From: Candidatus Blochmanniella pennsylvanica str. BPEN
GTDB lineage: Bacteria; Pseudomonadota; Gammaproteobacteria; Enterobacterales; Enterobacteriaceae
Direction: 5' to 3'
NCBI RefSeq assembly: GCF_000011745.1
Contig: NC_007292.1
Coordinates: 1-64,000 of the forward strand
Length of the DNA: 64,000 nucleotides
Part shown: positions 25,566-35,066 of the stretch, one piece after another
How the letters are laid out: each line of letters opens with the position of its first letter
Numbering within the stretch: position 1 is the first letter of the stretch
Position numbers and translations under genes: made by a program
The notes under the pieces: generated by a model
Databases searched by the model: none
Told to the model about the DNA's origin: nothing
The model's input: the letters and a program-made list of their open reading frames with translations, nothing else

Positions 25566-27638
25566 ATGGATAATAATCCGCTATTAAATTATTCTATATT
25601 CCCTCCATTTTCTTCTATTAAGATAAATCATGTAAAAGAAGCTGTACAAAAGATTTTGACTAATTGTTATAATACGGTAGATCAGATTGTATCTGAAAAA
25701 CGTATAACTTGGGATACGTTATATTATCCGTTGATGATTGCAGAAAATGAATTGCAACGCATTTGGTCTCCGATAACACATTTAAATTCTGTACAGCATA
25801 ATTTAGCATTACGTAAGGTTTATGAAGAAAGTCTGTCATTTATTTCTGAATATAGGAATTGGATCAATCAACATGATGGATTGTATAAATCTTATCAATC
25901 ATTACAACGTGGAGATTCCGGTCAAAAGTTGAGCATAATACAGAAAAAAGTATTAAATAATATTTTACATAATTTTAAGTTATCGGGGATTTATTTATCT
26001 CCCCAGAAAAAAAAAATATATGCATATATAACTTCTAGATTGTCCCGATTAAGGTCAAATTATGCTAATAATGTATTTGATGCAACGCTAGGTTGGAGCA
26101 AGTTAATTACTGAAAAAAAGTTATTATCTGGGATACCAGATCATGCATTGGAGATTGCTCGTTTAGCAGCACAAGCTCGTGGAGAAAAAGGATGGTTATT
26201 TACACTGCAATACCCTAGTTATTCTTCAGTTCTTTTGTATTGTGATACCAAAGAACTTAGAGAAGAGTTATATTGGGCTTTTAATACTCGTGCTTCTGAC
26301 CAAGGACCTAATAGTGGAAAATGGGATAATACTTTAGTAATGGATGAAATTCTTGCATTACGCTATGAGTTAGCAAAAATATTAGGATTTAGAACTTATT
26401 TTGAAAAATCTTTATCAAAAAGAATGGTACAGAGCCCAAAAAAAGTATTTAATTTTCTTATGAATTTATCTATCCAGATACGTTCTTCTGAATATAAGGA
26501 ATTTTTAGAAATACAAAATTTTTCTAAAAAAAACAGTTCTTGTATATCTTTAAATCCATGGGATATTGCATATTATAGAGAGAAACAGAAACAATATCTT
26601 TTTTCTATTAAAAATGAAGAACTATGTTGTTATTTTCCTGAAAAAACAGTACTTCATGGAATGTTTTCAGTAGTGAATCGTATTTACGGAATTACTATTA
26701 AAGAGCGTTCTAATGTAGAAACATGGCATTCTGATGTACGATTTTTTGATATTTTTGATGGAGAAGATAGATGGATGGGAGGATTTTATTTAGATATGTA
26801 TCTTAGAGATGATAAACGTGAGGGTGCTTGGATGGATGAGTTAGTAGGTAAGATGTATCGAAATGATACTATTAGCCAAAAACCTATCGCATACTTAACT
26901 TGTAACTTTAATTGTTCAGAGAAGCAAAAATCATCATGTTTGTTAACGCATCATGATGTGATGACTTTGTTTCATGAATTTGGCCATGTACTACATCATA
27001 TCATGACACGTATTGATATTCCGGAAATATCTGGAGTTAATGGAGTACCTTGGGATGCATTAGAATTACCTAGTCAACTTATGGAAAAATTTTGTTGGGA
27101 TCCCGATGTATTACAATTAATTTCTATGCATTATCGAACAAAAGAACCGCTACCTGGTTATATCATAAATAATTTATTAAAAACAAAAACATATCAATCA
27201 TCATCTTATCTTTTACGTCAAGTGATATATGGGTTATTTGATTTACGAATACATCATGAATATATACCAGGAGAAAAGAGGAGTGCATTAAAAATATTTA
27301 ACGAAGTAATAAAACAAGTATCAACGTGTCATCTTTCAATGGATTGGGATCGTTTCCCTAACTCTTTTCTGCATGCTTTTTCTGATGATTATTCTGCGGG
27401 GTATTATAGCTATTTATGGGCAGATATGTTAGCATCCAACGTTTGGTGTCGTTTTCAAGAATTAGGTATTCTTAATTCAAAAATAGGGAAATTATTTCTT
27501 AATGACATCCTTGCGTTGGGAGGTACTATCGATTTGAAAAAATGTCTGGTAAAATTTTGTACACAAACTATGACAGTAGAACCTATGCTAAAGTATTACG
27601 GGATCCCTGTTTCTGTTGACCATTCCATGCCAATATAA
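25566..27638 (+). CDS. prlC: oligopeptidase A (M3 zinc metallopeptidase)
   Basis: Cytoplasmic zinc peptidase that degrades short peptides, including cleaved signal peptides. The zinc site HEFGH lies at residues 470-474 within LTHHDVMTLFHEFGHVLHH, and the third-ligand region ELPSQLMEKFCWDP follows as in the M3 family. The C-terminal FSDDYSAGYYSYLWADMLA is conserved. 690 residues against 680 in E. coli. Also named opdA. The E. coli neighbour rsmJ is missing downstream. Convergent with pitA. Confidence 0.95.
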   Translation: MDNNPLLNYSIFPPFSSIKINHVKEAVQKILTNCYNTVDQIVSEKRITWDTLYYPLMIAENELQRIWSPITHLNSVQHNLALRKVYEESLSFISEYRNWINQHDGLYKSYQSLQRGDSGQKLSIIQKKVLNNILHNFKLSGIYLSPQKKKIYAYITSRLSRLRSNYANNVFDATLGWSKLITEKKLLSGIPDHALEIARLAAQARGEKGWLFTLQYPSYSSVLLYCDTKELREELYWAFNTRASDQGPNSGKWDNTLVMDEILALRYELAKILGFRTYFEKSLSKRMVQSPKKVFNFLMNLSIQIRSSEYKEFLEIQNFSKKNSSCISLNPWDIAYYREKQKQYLFSIKNEELCCYFPEKTVLHGMFSVVNRIYGITIKERSNVETWHSDVRFFDIFDGEDRWMGGFYLDMYLRDDKREGAWMDELVGKMYRNDTISQKPIAYLTCNFNCSEKQKSSCLLTHHDVMTLFHEFGHVLHHIMTRIDIPEISGVNGVPWDALELPSQLMEKFCWDPDVLQLISMHYRTKEPLPGYIINNLLKTKTYQSSSYLLRQVIYGLFDLRIHHEYIPGEKRSALKIFNEVIKQVSTCHLSMDWDRFPNSFLHAFSDDYSAGYYSYLWADMLASNVWCRFQELGILNSKIGKLFLNDILALGGTIDLKKCLVKFCTQTMTVEPMLKYYGIPVSVDHSMPI

Positions 27639-27675
27639 TATGCACAAATTATTAAAAATATTATTTTATATGTGA

Positions 27676-27698
27676 ATCATTCTTCAATTAAGAATGAT
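27676..27698 (+). terminator. hairpin terminator candidate after prlC
   Basis: Perfect 9-bp stem (atcattctt with its complement) around a 5-nt loop, 38 nt after the prlC stop. It is followed 9-10 nt later by a T-rich stretch. Confidence 0.5.
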
Positions 27699-27956
27699 AG
27701 ATTGATGTTTTTTAATTTTTATTATAGACAAAGAATGTGAGGTTTTTATTTTTTAAAATAATATGTGTATTTTTTGAATTATTTATTAAAAGGATTATCG
27801 ATATACTGATATTGAAGATTTTTTCATATTAGTTTTCATGCTAGATATTTTGATAGTCATGTGTAAAGAAATCTGGATAATCGTGTTATCTATAAATAAA
27901 AGTGTTAATTAATAAATCGAAATGGTAATAAGTATTATTTTTTAATGCTTACAAAA

Positions 27957-27991
27957 TTCTTCATTTTAAAAATATCATTTGAAATGAAGAA
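27957..27991. terminator. hairpin terminator candidate between prlC and pitA
   Basis: Perfect 10-bp stem (ttcttcattt with its complement at 27982-27991) with a 15-nt loop. T-rich sequence follows on the plus strand, and four T follow on the minus strand, so it could serve pitA (ending at 28064) or both directions. Confidence 0.45.
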
Positions 27992-28063
27992 CTTTCTTTT
28001 TAATAAAAATATAGAACAATATTACAAGTTTGTTGATTTAATTTTTTATTTATGTTTTATTTT

Positions 28064-29686
28064 TTATATTTGAATATATTTATGTAATAACCGTAGTATA
28101 GCCCAATAAAAACTCCCGCTGAGCACGATAGAAACAGGTACAGTTAATGACCAAGTTATTAATATATTTTTTATTGTTTTCCCTTGTACTCCCCATCCCC
28201 GAATTAGCATACTTCCCGTAATGGATGAGGATAACACATGAGTTGTGGAAACAGGCATACCAGCATAACTTGCCGTACCTATGGAAATAGCTGTGGTTAA
28301 TTGAGCTGATAAACCTTGTGCGTAAGTCATCTCTTTTTTTCCTATTTTTTCACCAATAGTGGTAGCAACTCGTTTCCATCCAATGATCGTTCCCAGAGAT
28401 AATGACAATGCAACAGCTAAAATAATCCAGGTCGGTGCGTATTCAATTGTGTGCAGCAAATGTTCTTTTAAATGTTTAAGAAAATTTTTGTTTTTATATG
28501 AAGTTTCTGGAAGTACTATGATTTGGTCTAAAATATCTACTATATATATGAGTAATTGTCTCATTTGGGAGCGTTGATCTATGTTTAATTGCGCATAATT
28601 ATCTAAATTTTCAAGTAGTAATAAAGCGTTATTAATAATAGTAAGAGTTAGTGACAAATCATGAAAAATTTTTCTTAGTTGTATCTCTGTTTCTGAAGTA
28701 GATAGACATTTATTAAAATATGTTACGTTATTGTTATTTATAAAAAATTGCGTAGAGTCTTTAATGGAAGGAACGATAACTTTTAGTTGATTTAATGCTA
28801 ATGATATAGGCATAGATGTGATTTCTGATGGTATGATAGTTTTAAAATTGTTATAGTTTTGAGTATAATATTCATAAAAATTGTTAACGGCATTTCGAGT
28901 ACGGGCTATTTCATGACTGCTAGCATGCATATTCAGCATGAAGTTCGCTGGAGCTACTCCTATTAACAGTAACATAATGAGTCCAATTCCTTTTTGCCCA
29001 TCGTTTGCTCCATGAGAAAAACTAACTCCAGCTGCAGATAAAATTAATATAATACGAGTCCATAATGATGGTTGGGGTCTTCCATATTGTTGCGTTTGTT
29101 GAGTTGGAGTAATATGAATGTTTTTATGTTTTTTGTTGTTATTCCAGTATCTACATAATATTAACATAATTATTCTAGCTAGTGTCAAACCTATTATTGG
29201 TGATATTATTAGTGATAAAAAAATATTAATTAATTTTGGAATATTCAATCCTTGCATCATTGGACAATGCGTAATAATTGCGTGCACTAATCCGATCCCA
29301 ATTAATGTTCCAATTAAAGTATGAGAACTAGAAGTAGGTAACCTGAAATACCACGTTCCAAGATTCCATAGTATTGCTGCAAATAATGTAGAAAAAATCA
29401 TAGCTAAAATATGGTTAGCATTGGTATTCATAAAAAAATGTGTGGGAAGTAAGTGGATAATTGTATATGCAACACTTAAACCGCTCAATGTTACGCCTAA
29501 AAAATTAAATATTCCCGACATTAACACTGCGCTATGAGAACGTAACGCGCAGGTGTAAATTACAGTGACTACAGAATTAGCAGTATCATGAAAACCATTA
29601 ATAGCTTCATAAACAAATACGAGAATCAATGCCAGAATCAACATAATGCTGATGTGTATTTCTAAGTTAAAGAGAAAATGTGACAT
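28064..29686 (-). CDS. pitA: low-affinity inorganic phosphate transporter PitA
   Basis: Proton-coupled importer of metal-phosphate complexes, with about ten membrane helices. The two inverted family signatures are visible: GFHDTANSVVTVIYTCALRS near the N-terminus and SFSHGANDGQKGIGLIMLLL in the middle, plus the C-terminal AGMPVSTTHVLSSSITGSML. 540 residues, longer than the E. coli 499 mainly through an enlarged hydrophilic central loop. With metal-phosphate as substrate, it may also bring in divalent cations. No regulatory site was seen. Confidence 0.93.
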   Translation of the reverse strand: MSHFLFNLEIHISIMLILALILVFVYEAINGFHDTANSVVTVIYTCALRSHSAVLMSGIFNFLGVTLSGLSVAYTIIHLLPTHFFMNTNANHILAMIFSTLFAAILWNLGTWYFRLPTSSSHTLIGTLIGIGLVHAIITHCPMMQGLNIPKLINIFLSLIISPIIGLTLARIIMLILCRYWNNNKKHKNIHITPTQQTQQYGRPQPSLWTRIILILSAAGVSFSHGANDGQKGIGLIMLLLIGVAPANFMLNMHASSHEIARTRNAVNNFYEYYTQNYNNFKTIIPSEITSMPISLALNQLKVIVPSIKDSTQFFINNNNVTYFNKCLSTSETEIQLRKIFHDLSLTLTIINNALLLLENLDNYAQLNIDQRSQMRQLLIYIVDILDQIIVLPETSYKNKNFLKHLKEHLLHTIEYAPTWIILAVALSLSLGTIIGWKRVATTIGEKIGKKEMTYAQGLSAQLTTAISIGTASYAGMPVSTTHVLSSSITGSMLIRGWGVQGKTIKNILITWSLTVPVSIVLSGSFYWAILRLLHKYIQI

Positions 29687-30036
29687 AAGAAATACGCCAT
29701 TATTAAAATGATAAAATTCGTATTATCTAAGAGAATCTATGTAGAGAAAAAGAAAATTATATTTTTTTATGATGATCATGTGCATATATGATATATTTTG
29801 CTATTGTATGATCATGTTTTTTATAAAAATATTTCATGTCTGCTTCCTATTGTAGGGCACAATATTTATTGGTTTAACAAATTGGCAATGGATACAATTA
29901 CAGTAATACGTAGTTATTTCATGAAATACAAACGAAATAAATATCCGCAATGCCATTCTATATACTATGATGATGATATCTATCATTGATAGTATTATCG
30001 GTAAAAGTTATAACGATTATATTATTTACTAATTTT
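29687..30036. other. divergent spacer between pitA and ubiA; ubiC absent
   Basis: In E. coli ubiC directly precedes ubiA. Here the 350 nt before ubiA contain no ORF with chorismate lyase features. A 63-codon frame at 29798-29989 does not align with UbiC and is probably chance. Confidence 0.5.
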
Positions 30037-30909
30037 ATGTCAAACAGGCTTTTTTTTATCAAAAAGTGCTATAATTTAGCACAGTTAATGCGCATTAATC
30101 AACCTATTGGGTTTTTTCTATTACTATGGCCTACTTTATGGGGGCTGTGGTTATCACACAAAGGTATCCCTGATAAAGTTGTTTTGATAGTGTTTGTTGC
30201 CGGAGCACTGTGTATGCGCTCTGCAGGTTGTATAATCAATGATTATGTTGATTACGATATCGATGGTCATGTTCAACGTACTAAAACGCGTCCTTTACCA
30301 TCTGGAATGATCAGGAAAAAAGAGGCATTAGTGGCGTTATCGATACTTCTTTTTATTGCATTCATATTGGTTTTAAGTTTGAATTTTATTACTATCTTTT
30401 TATCTGTAGTAGCCCTAATATTATCTTGGATATATCCGTATCTTAAAAGATATATTTATTTTCCCCAAGTAATGTTAGGATTATTGTTTAGTTGGCCTAT
30501 TTTAATGGCGTTTACTGCAATTAATAATCCCATAAATAGTACTGCTTGGTTATTATTTCTAATGAATACTGTATGGACAATAGTATATGATACGCAATAT
30601 GCTATGATAGATCGGGAAGATGATATATATGTTGGAATAAAGTCATCTGCTGTATTGTTTGGTGACATGGATAAATTTTTAATAGGAATATTGCAGTTAT
30701 GTATTGTATTTATATTGGGAATTATTGGATGGAAGGAGAGATTTACTGTAGTATTTTATTTTTTTTCATTATTTGGAGTCATCATATTATTTATGTGGCA
30801 ACAAATATTAATTAATAAAAGAAAACGAATAAGATATTTTCAGGCTTTTTTAAGTAATAATTATGTAGGTATGTTAGTGTTCATAGGTATTGCTTCGAGT
30901 TTCCATTAA
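30037..30909 (+). CDS. ubiA: 4-hydroxybenzoate octaprenyltransferase
   Basis: Inner-membrane prenyltransferase of ubiquinone synthesis. Both aspartate-rich motifs that bind prenyl diphosphate and magnesium are present: NDYVDYDIDGHVQRTKTRPLPSG and YDTQYAMIDREDD. It has about eight or nine membrane helices. The ATG at 30037 gives 290 residues, exactly the E. coli length. An upstream TTG at 29986 is in frame, but neither start has a clear Shine-Dalgarno sequence, so the start is uncertain. Ubiquinone feeds the respiratory chain that energises the ATP synthase encoded at 2617-9162. Confidence 0.93.
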   Translation: MSNRLFFIKKCYNLAQLMRINQPIGFFLLLWPTLWGLWLSHKGIPDKVVLIVFVAGALCMRSAGCIINDYVDYDIDGHVQRTKTRPLPSGMIRKKEALVALSILLFIAFILVLSLNFITIFLSVVALILSWIYPYLKRYIYFPQVMLGLLFSWPILMAFTAINNPINSTAWLLFLMNTVWTIVYDTQYAMIDREDDIYVGIKSSAVLFGDMDKFLIGILQLCIVFILGIIGWKERFTVVFYFFSLFGVIILFMWQQILINKRKRIRYFQAFLSNNYVGMLVFIGIASSFH

Positions 30910-31194
30910 TTTAAATATAATCAATTTCACTCTAAACAATAAGAATATGCAGGATAAACGTATTTAAATGAATACGATTGCTGTGTGTAAGAAAATATTA
31001 ATAATAAGTTTGTGGTTAATTTTTATGTAGTTTTATAGATTTTGAACATTAATAATTTTAGTTTAAGTTAGTATTAATACCATAGGTATAGTTGCAACAT
31101 CGATTTTTACTTAAATTGATTGATGCGTGTCATTACGTTAATTAATGACGTATATATTAGTATTTTATTAATGTCATTACATATATTAAAATAA

Positions 31195-31668
31195 TTAGGG
31201 TTTAAAATGTGGTCGCAATTCAAGGGTAATACATTTCGGACATAGTCCGTGTGCTTCAATAACATTATTAAACATAGTAAATCCTGTAATTTTAGCCGTA
31301 TTTTGTAAAATTTCTTCGATTCCTTTTGTAGTTTGTTCGGTAACTTGTTTGCAACTCTTACAAATAAAGAAAGCAAAATTATGTGATAATTCAAAAAAAT
31401 AGCGGCATAACATAAAACTATTGGTAGATTCAATGCGATGAATAAATCCTTGTGCTAATAGAAAATTTAAAGCACGATAAATAGTAGAAGGTTTTGCATG
31501 AGGTAGTGAAGATTGTCGCAGTAAATGCAGTAAATCATAAGCGCTTATAGCTCCGTTATATTGGGACATCAATCGTAATACAGCCAAGCGTTGCGGTGTC
31601 AAACGCACGCATCGTTGTTCGCATAGTTTTTTAATTTGAGTTAATATTTTTTGGATATTAGTATTCAT
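31195..31668 (-). CDS. zur: zinc uptake regulator Zur (Fur family)
   Basis: Zinc-sensing repressor. Both zinc sites are fully conserved at the E. coli positions: structural cysteines C103, C106, C143, C146, and regulatory ligands H77, C88, H96, E111. The winged helix includes RLTPQRLAVLRLMSQYNGAISAYDLL and the recognition helix region KPSTIYRALNFLLAQGF. 157 residues, shorter than E. coli (171) only at the C-terminal tail. A Zur-box-like palindrome lies at 49951-49965 ahead of a metal ABC transporter, so its likely target is in this window. Convergent with ubiA. Confidence 0.95.
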   Translation of the reverse strand: MNTNIQKILTQIKKLCEQRCVRLTPQRLAVLRLMSQYNGAISAYDLLHLLRQSSLPHAKPSTIYRALNFLLAQGFIHRIESTNSFMLCRYFFELSHNFAFFICKSCKQVTEQTTKGIEEILQNTAKITGFTMFNNVIEAHGLCPKCITLELRPHFKP

Positions 31669-32214
31669 ACTGTTCCTTAATTATTAATGATGTGTTTGTA
31701 TTGCTATCAGCATAGGACGTATAAATAAAAAATTATTAGGTATGTACTGAAAAGATGATGCTAAAAAGTAATTATATAGTATATAAAAAATTATGGATTT
31801 ATAAAATAAATACATCTTTTGTATTTATAAGTATACAGTTTACAGTAAACGAATATGAATGATATTACAGGATAATTACACATAAGCGATGTTATTTTTC
31901 GTTTATAACAGATGTTTATTTGTTGTATGTTTTTAATTCATTAATAAACTGTAAGTATTTTCAAATTACGTTAATAAAAAATGCTGAGATTATTTAATAT
32001 AACAGTGTATTTTTTAATTTTATTTATATTATTTTAAATAACTCTAATGTATGTACGCATGATGTCTGTAAATATGGTTTTATGATTTATATCAGTGTAA
32101 TTATTTTAGGTGTTTTATATGGTATTGTAATAGTGGAAATTAAATTTTTCGTGTTTAAAATTTAGATATTTCTTGTTAAGGAAAATAGAAATTTATGCGG
32201 GGAAAATATTAAAA
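31669..32214. other. divergent spacer between zur and dnaB
   Basis: A 546-nt AT-rich stretch with no supported gene. It contains a 13-nt palindrome gtttac-a-gtaaac at 31838-31850. No Zur box was seen in front of zur itself. Confidence 0.5.
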
Positions 32215-33588
32215 ATGCATGTTTCTCATGATCAGCAAGTAAATAATATGAAAATACCACCGTATTCATTAGAAGCTGAACAATCAATGTTAGGTGGTTT
32301 AATGTTAGATAATACTCAATGGGAATATATATCAGTACAAATAAATTCTGATGATTTTTTTAATTATGCTCATAGAATTATTTTTACTGAAATGAAACGT
32401 TTACTGGAAACAAATAAACCTATTGACTTAATAACACTGTCAGAATCTTTAGAGATTCAAGGAAAATTGGAATTAGTAGGAGGATTTGCGTATTTAGCAG
32501 AATTATCAAAGAATGTTCCCAGTGCTTCTAATGTAGTTGCATATGCAGATATAGTACGCGAACGATCAGTAATACGCGCAATGATTTCTATAGCAAATAA
32601 AATTGCTGATGCCGGATATAATCCTCAAGGCCGAAGCAGTGATGAGCTATTAGATTTAGCTGAATCTCTCATTTTTCAAATTTCACATAGTAAAAGCAAT
32701 CATAATATTAATCCAAAAGGAATAGACCATATTTTAGAAAAGACAGTCGCTCATATTGAGCAGGTATGTAATAGACCAAAATATGGTGTTACTGGTGTTT
32801 CTAGCGGATATAGAGACTTGGATAAAAAAACTGATGGTTTACAAAAATCTGATCTTATAATTATTGCCGCTCGCCCTTCTATGGGAAAAACTGCTTTTGC
32901 TATGAATTTGTGTGAACATGCCGCAATGACTGAAAAAAAACCAGTATTGATATTTAGTTTAGAAATGCCTGGCGATCAAATTATGATACGTATGTTAGCT
33001 TCATTATCTCGAGTTGATCAAGTACGTATTCGCACGGGACGACTGAATAATGAAGACCGAGAAAGAATTACTAGTGCTATGGAACTTCTTTTGGAAAAGC
33101 GTAATATATATATTGATGATTCCTCGTGTTTAACACCTGCTGAAGTGCGTGGACGGGCTCGTAGGTTGTTCCGTGAACATGATGGTTTGAGTTTAATTAT
33201 GATTGATTATTTACAATTAATGAGAGTACCGTCTTTATCTAATAATCGCACATTAGAAATTTCAGAAATTTCTCGATCGTTAAAAGCTTTAGCTAAGGAA
33301 TTGAAAGTACCAGTCATAGCGATTTCTCAGTTAAACAGAGGTTTAGAACAACGCACTGACAAGCATCCCGTTAACTCAGATTTGCGTGAATCCGGAGCAA
33401 TTGAACAAGATGCTGATCTTATTTTATTTATTTATCGTGATGAAGTGTATCATGAAAACAGTGAAATGAAAGGGATTGCTGAAATTATTCTAGGGAAACA
33501 ACGGAATGGTCCCATTGGCACTATACGATTGATGTTTAACGGAAAATGTTCTCGATTTGATAACTATGTTAAATCTGGTCAATATTAA
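32215..33588 (+). CDS. dnaB: replicative DNA helicase DnaB
   Basis: Hexameric 5'-3' helicase of the replication fork. The N-terminal domain begins KIPPYSLEAEQSMLGGLMLDN. The RecA-type core has Walker A RPSMGKTAFAMN (G224-K225-T226), Walker B-like LIMIDYLQLM, and the C-terminal SDLRESGAIEQDADLILFIYRDE. Starting at the ATG at 32215 gives 457 residues (E. coli 471). An in-frame TTG at 32173 would add 14 residues, so the start is not certain. It is notable that DnaB is kept although dnaA is missing from its usual place. Confidence 0.96.
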   Translation: MHVSHDQQVNNMKIPPYSLEAEQSMLGGLMLDNTQWEYISVQINSDDFFNYAHRIIFTEMKRLLETNKPIDLITLSESLEIQGKLELVGGFAYLAELSKNVPSASNVVAYADIVRERSVIRAMISIANKIADAGYNPQGRSSDELLDLAESLIFQISHSKSNHNINPKGIDHILEKTVAHIEQVCNRPKYGVTGVSSGYRDLDKKTDGLQKSDLIIIAARPSMGKTAFAMNLCEHAAMTEKKPVLIFSLEMPGDQIMIRMLASLSRVDQVRIRTGRLNNEDRERITSAMELLLEKRNIYIDDSSCLTPAEVRGRARRLFREHDGLSLIMIDYLQLMRVPSLSNNRTLEISEISRSLKALAKELKVPVIAISQLNRGLEQRTDKHPVNSDLRESGAIEQDADLILFIYRDEVYHENSEMKGIAEIILGKQRNGPIGTIRLMFNGKCSRFDNYVKSGQY

Positions 33589-34044
33589 TATTCTATTAGT
33601 GATATGGATTGGTTATAGATATTATTATATGAAATAATTTATGTATTTATTCTATGATAAAGTTTTGGTATCTGTTTTATAAAAAATGGCCATAATGTAT
33701 GTATATTATTTTTAATATATTTTATACTGTAACAAATATAACACATGGAATGAATGATTATTTGAAATTTACTATTATATATTTATTGTAAATATGATTT
33801 ACATTTGTTCATAAATACATTAAATAATTTTAAATTATTTTTACTAATATAGTGCGGTGTTAAGTGAAGAATATTGATTTTTAATATCATGCATTTTATT
33901 GCGTGGGTTTTTTGTAAAGATATTAGTAATAATATTGATTTTTATTTAAGTATATTAAATATACGGGTTTATTAAACGGCAATAGCGTGATTACGTTAAT
34001 AAAATATTAAAAATAAACCATACGATGTAATGAATGGAGGAGTT
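33589..34044. other. spacer between dnaB and ssb
   Basis: AT-rich stretch of 456 nt with no supported gene. The divergent uvrA found next to ssb in E. coli is absent. The only structure is a short AT palindrome (aaataattt with its complement) near 33820-33840. Confidence 0.5.
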
Positions 34045-34521
34045 GTGGCTAATAGGGGAATTAATAAAGTTATTTTAATAGGGTATCTCGGTCAGGAGCC
34101 AGCAGTTCGTTATATGTCTAGTGGTAGTATGGTTACTAATATTTCAGTAGCTACTACTGAATCCTGGAAAGATAAACAAACTAACGAATTTAAAGAAAAA
34201 ACTGAGTGGCATCGTGTGGTGTTATTTGGGAAATTAGCAGAAATTGCATCAGAATATCTGCATAAAGGTTCTCAGGTATATATTGAAGGATCGTTAAAAA
34301 CTAGAAAATGGCAAAATCAAAATGGACAAGATCGGTATATTACTGAAATTATTGTTAATATCGGAGGCGCAATGCAAATGTTGGGTAGTCGTCATTCAGG
34401 AGAAAATGTATCGTTAGATAATCAGAATGTAATGAATAGCGGCGATAAAACCATATCGAATGATGTATCAGTGGGTGACCCGGCCGATGTTAATTTCGAT
34501 GACGAGGATATTCCTTTTTAG
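34045..34521 (+). CDS. ssb: single-stranded DNA-binding protein
   Basis: Coats single-stranded DNA at forks and recruits repair proteins. The OB-fold ([21 protein letters not shown] … [20 protein letters not shown] … [20 protein letters not shown]) is well conserved. The linker is shortened, but the acidic tip DFDDEDIPF-like (FDDEDIPF) that contacts partner proteins is intact. The GTG at 34045 is preferred: it follows ggagga and gives VANRGINKV, matching E. coli MASRGVNKV. The upstream ATG at 34030 would place the Shine-Dalgarno sequence inside the gene. 158 residues. Confidence 0.94.
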   Translation: MANRGINKVILIGYLGQEPAVRYMSSGSMVTNISVATTESWKDKQTNEFKEKTEWHRVVLFGKLAEIASEYLHKGSQVYIEGSLKTRKWQNQNGQDRYITEIIVNIGGAMQMLGSRHSGENVSLDNQNVMNSGDKTISNDVSVGDPADVNFDDEDIPF

Positions 34522-35066
34522 ATGGGTTAAATGTATTAAAAATTAATGAGTCATTTTCATTATTGTATAGGCGGTATAGGTTGGATTTTTCAATAATTAT
34601 TTTTTACGTTCATATACACTTATAAACACAACATGCGTAGTATACTAAAATATTTGATATTATTGTTGTGTTTTTTAAACATAAAAGCACATCAAATATG
34701 TACTTATGTTCTTGCTGGTATTCAATCCATGTAATTATATTAAAGCGTGTTAAATGTTCCTAAACCTATTGCAAAATATATATCTAGGATGTTGCGATCA
34801 GTATAGTATTACATATCAGTACTATACTGATTGTACTTAAATAACAAAATTATAAAATTTATATTGTTAGAGTAAATATAAAAATATTTCATTTCTTATG
34901 AGTAGTGTATAATTAAAGGTCGCATATATTCATATATAATTTTATCATTTTGTTTAACACTTTATAGGTGTGCCATGCTTATTCACAATATGAAGTACAT
35001 ATAAAAAATAAATACTATATTTGTAGAAAAATACTTATTTTTTTGGATATGATTGAGATTTAAAGT
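34522..35066. other. spacer between ssb and yjcE
   Basis: 545 nt of AT-rich sequence without a supported gene. A 12-bp hairpin at 34797-34831 is listed separately. The genes lying between ssb and yjcE in E. coli (the soxRS region) have disappeared. Confidence 0.5.
34797..34831. repeat. 12-bp inverted repeat between ssb and yjcE
   Basis: Arms atcagtatagta (34797-34808) and its exact complement (34820-34831) surround an 11-nt spacer. No T-run follows. It lies about 280 nt after ssb and 235 nt before yjcE. Possible terminator or operator; undetermined. Confidence 0.4.

Larger units (their letters stand above)
27639..28063. other. convergent spacer between prlC and pitA
   Basis: A 425-nt gene-free stretch. 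It contains two hairpins listed separately (27676-27698 and 27957-27991), each placed near one of the converging gene ends. Nothing else is recognisable. Confidence 0.55.

Noticed and set aside
29798-29989. 63-codon ORF before ubiA as a ubiC remnant
   Set aside because: It does not align with chorismate lyase, including the conserved C-terminal half, and looks like chance.
31107-31433. 108-codon leftward ORF overlapping zur
   Set aside because: It is a shifted frame over the zur coding sequence; zur shows complete conserved ligands in its own frame.
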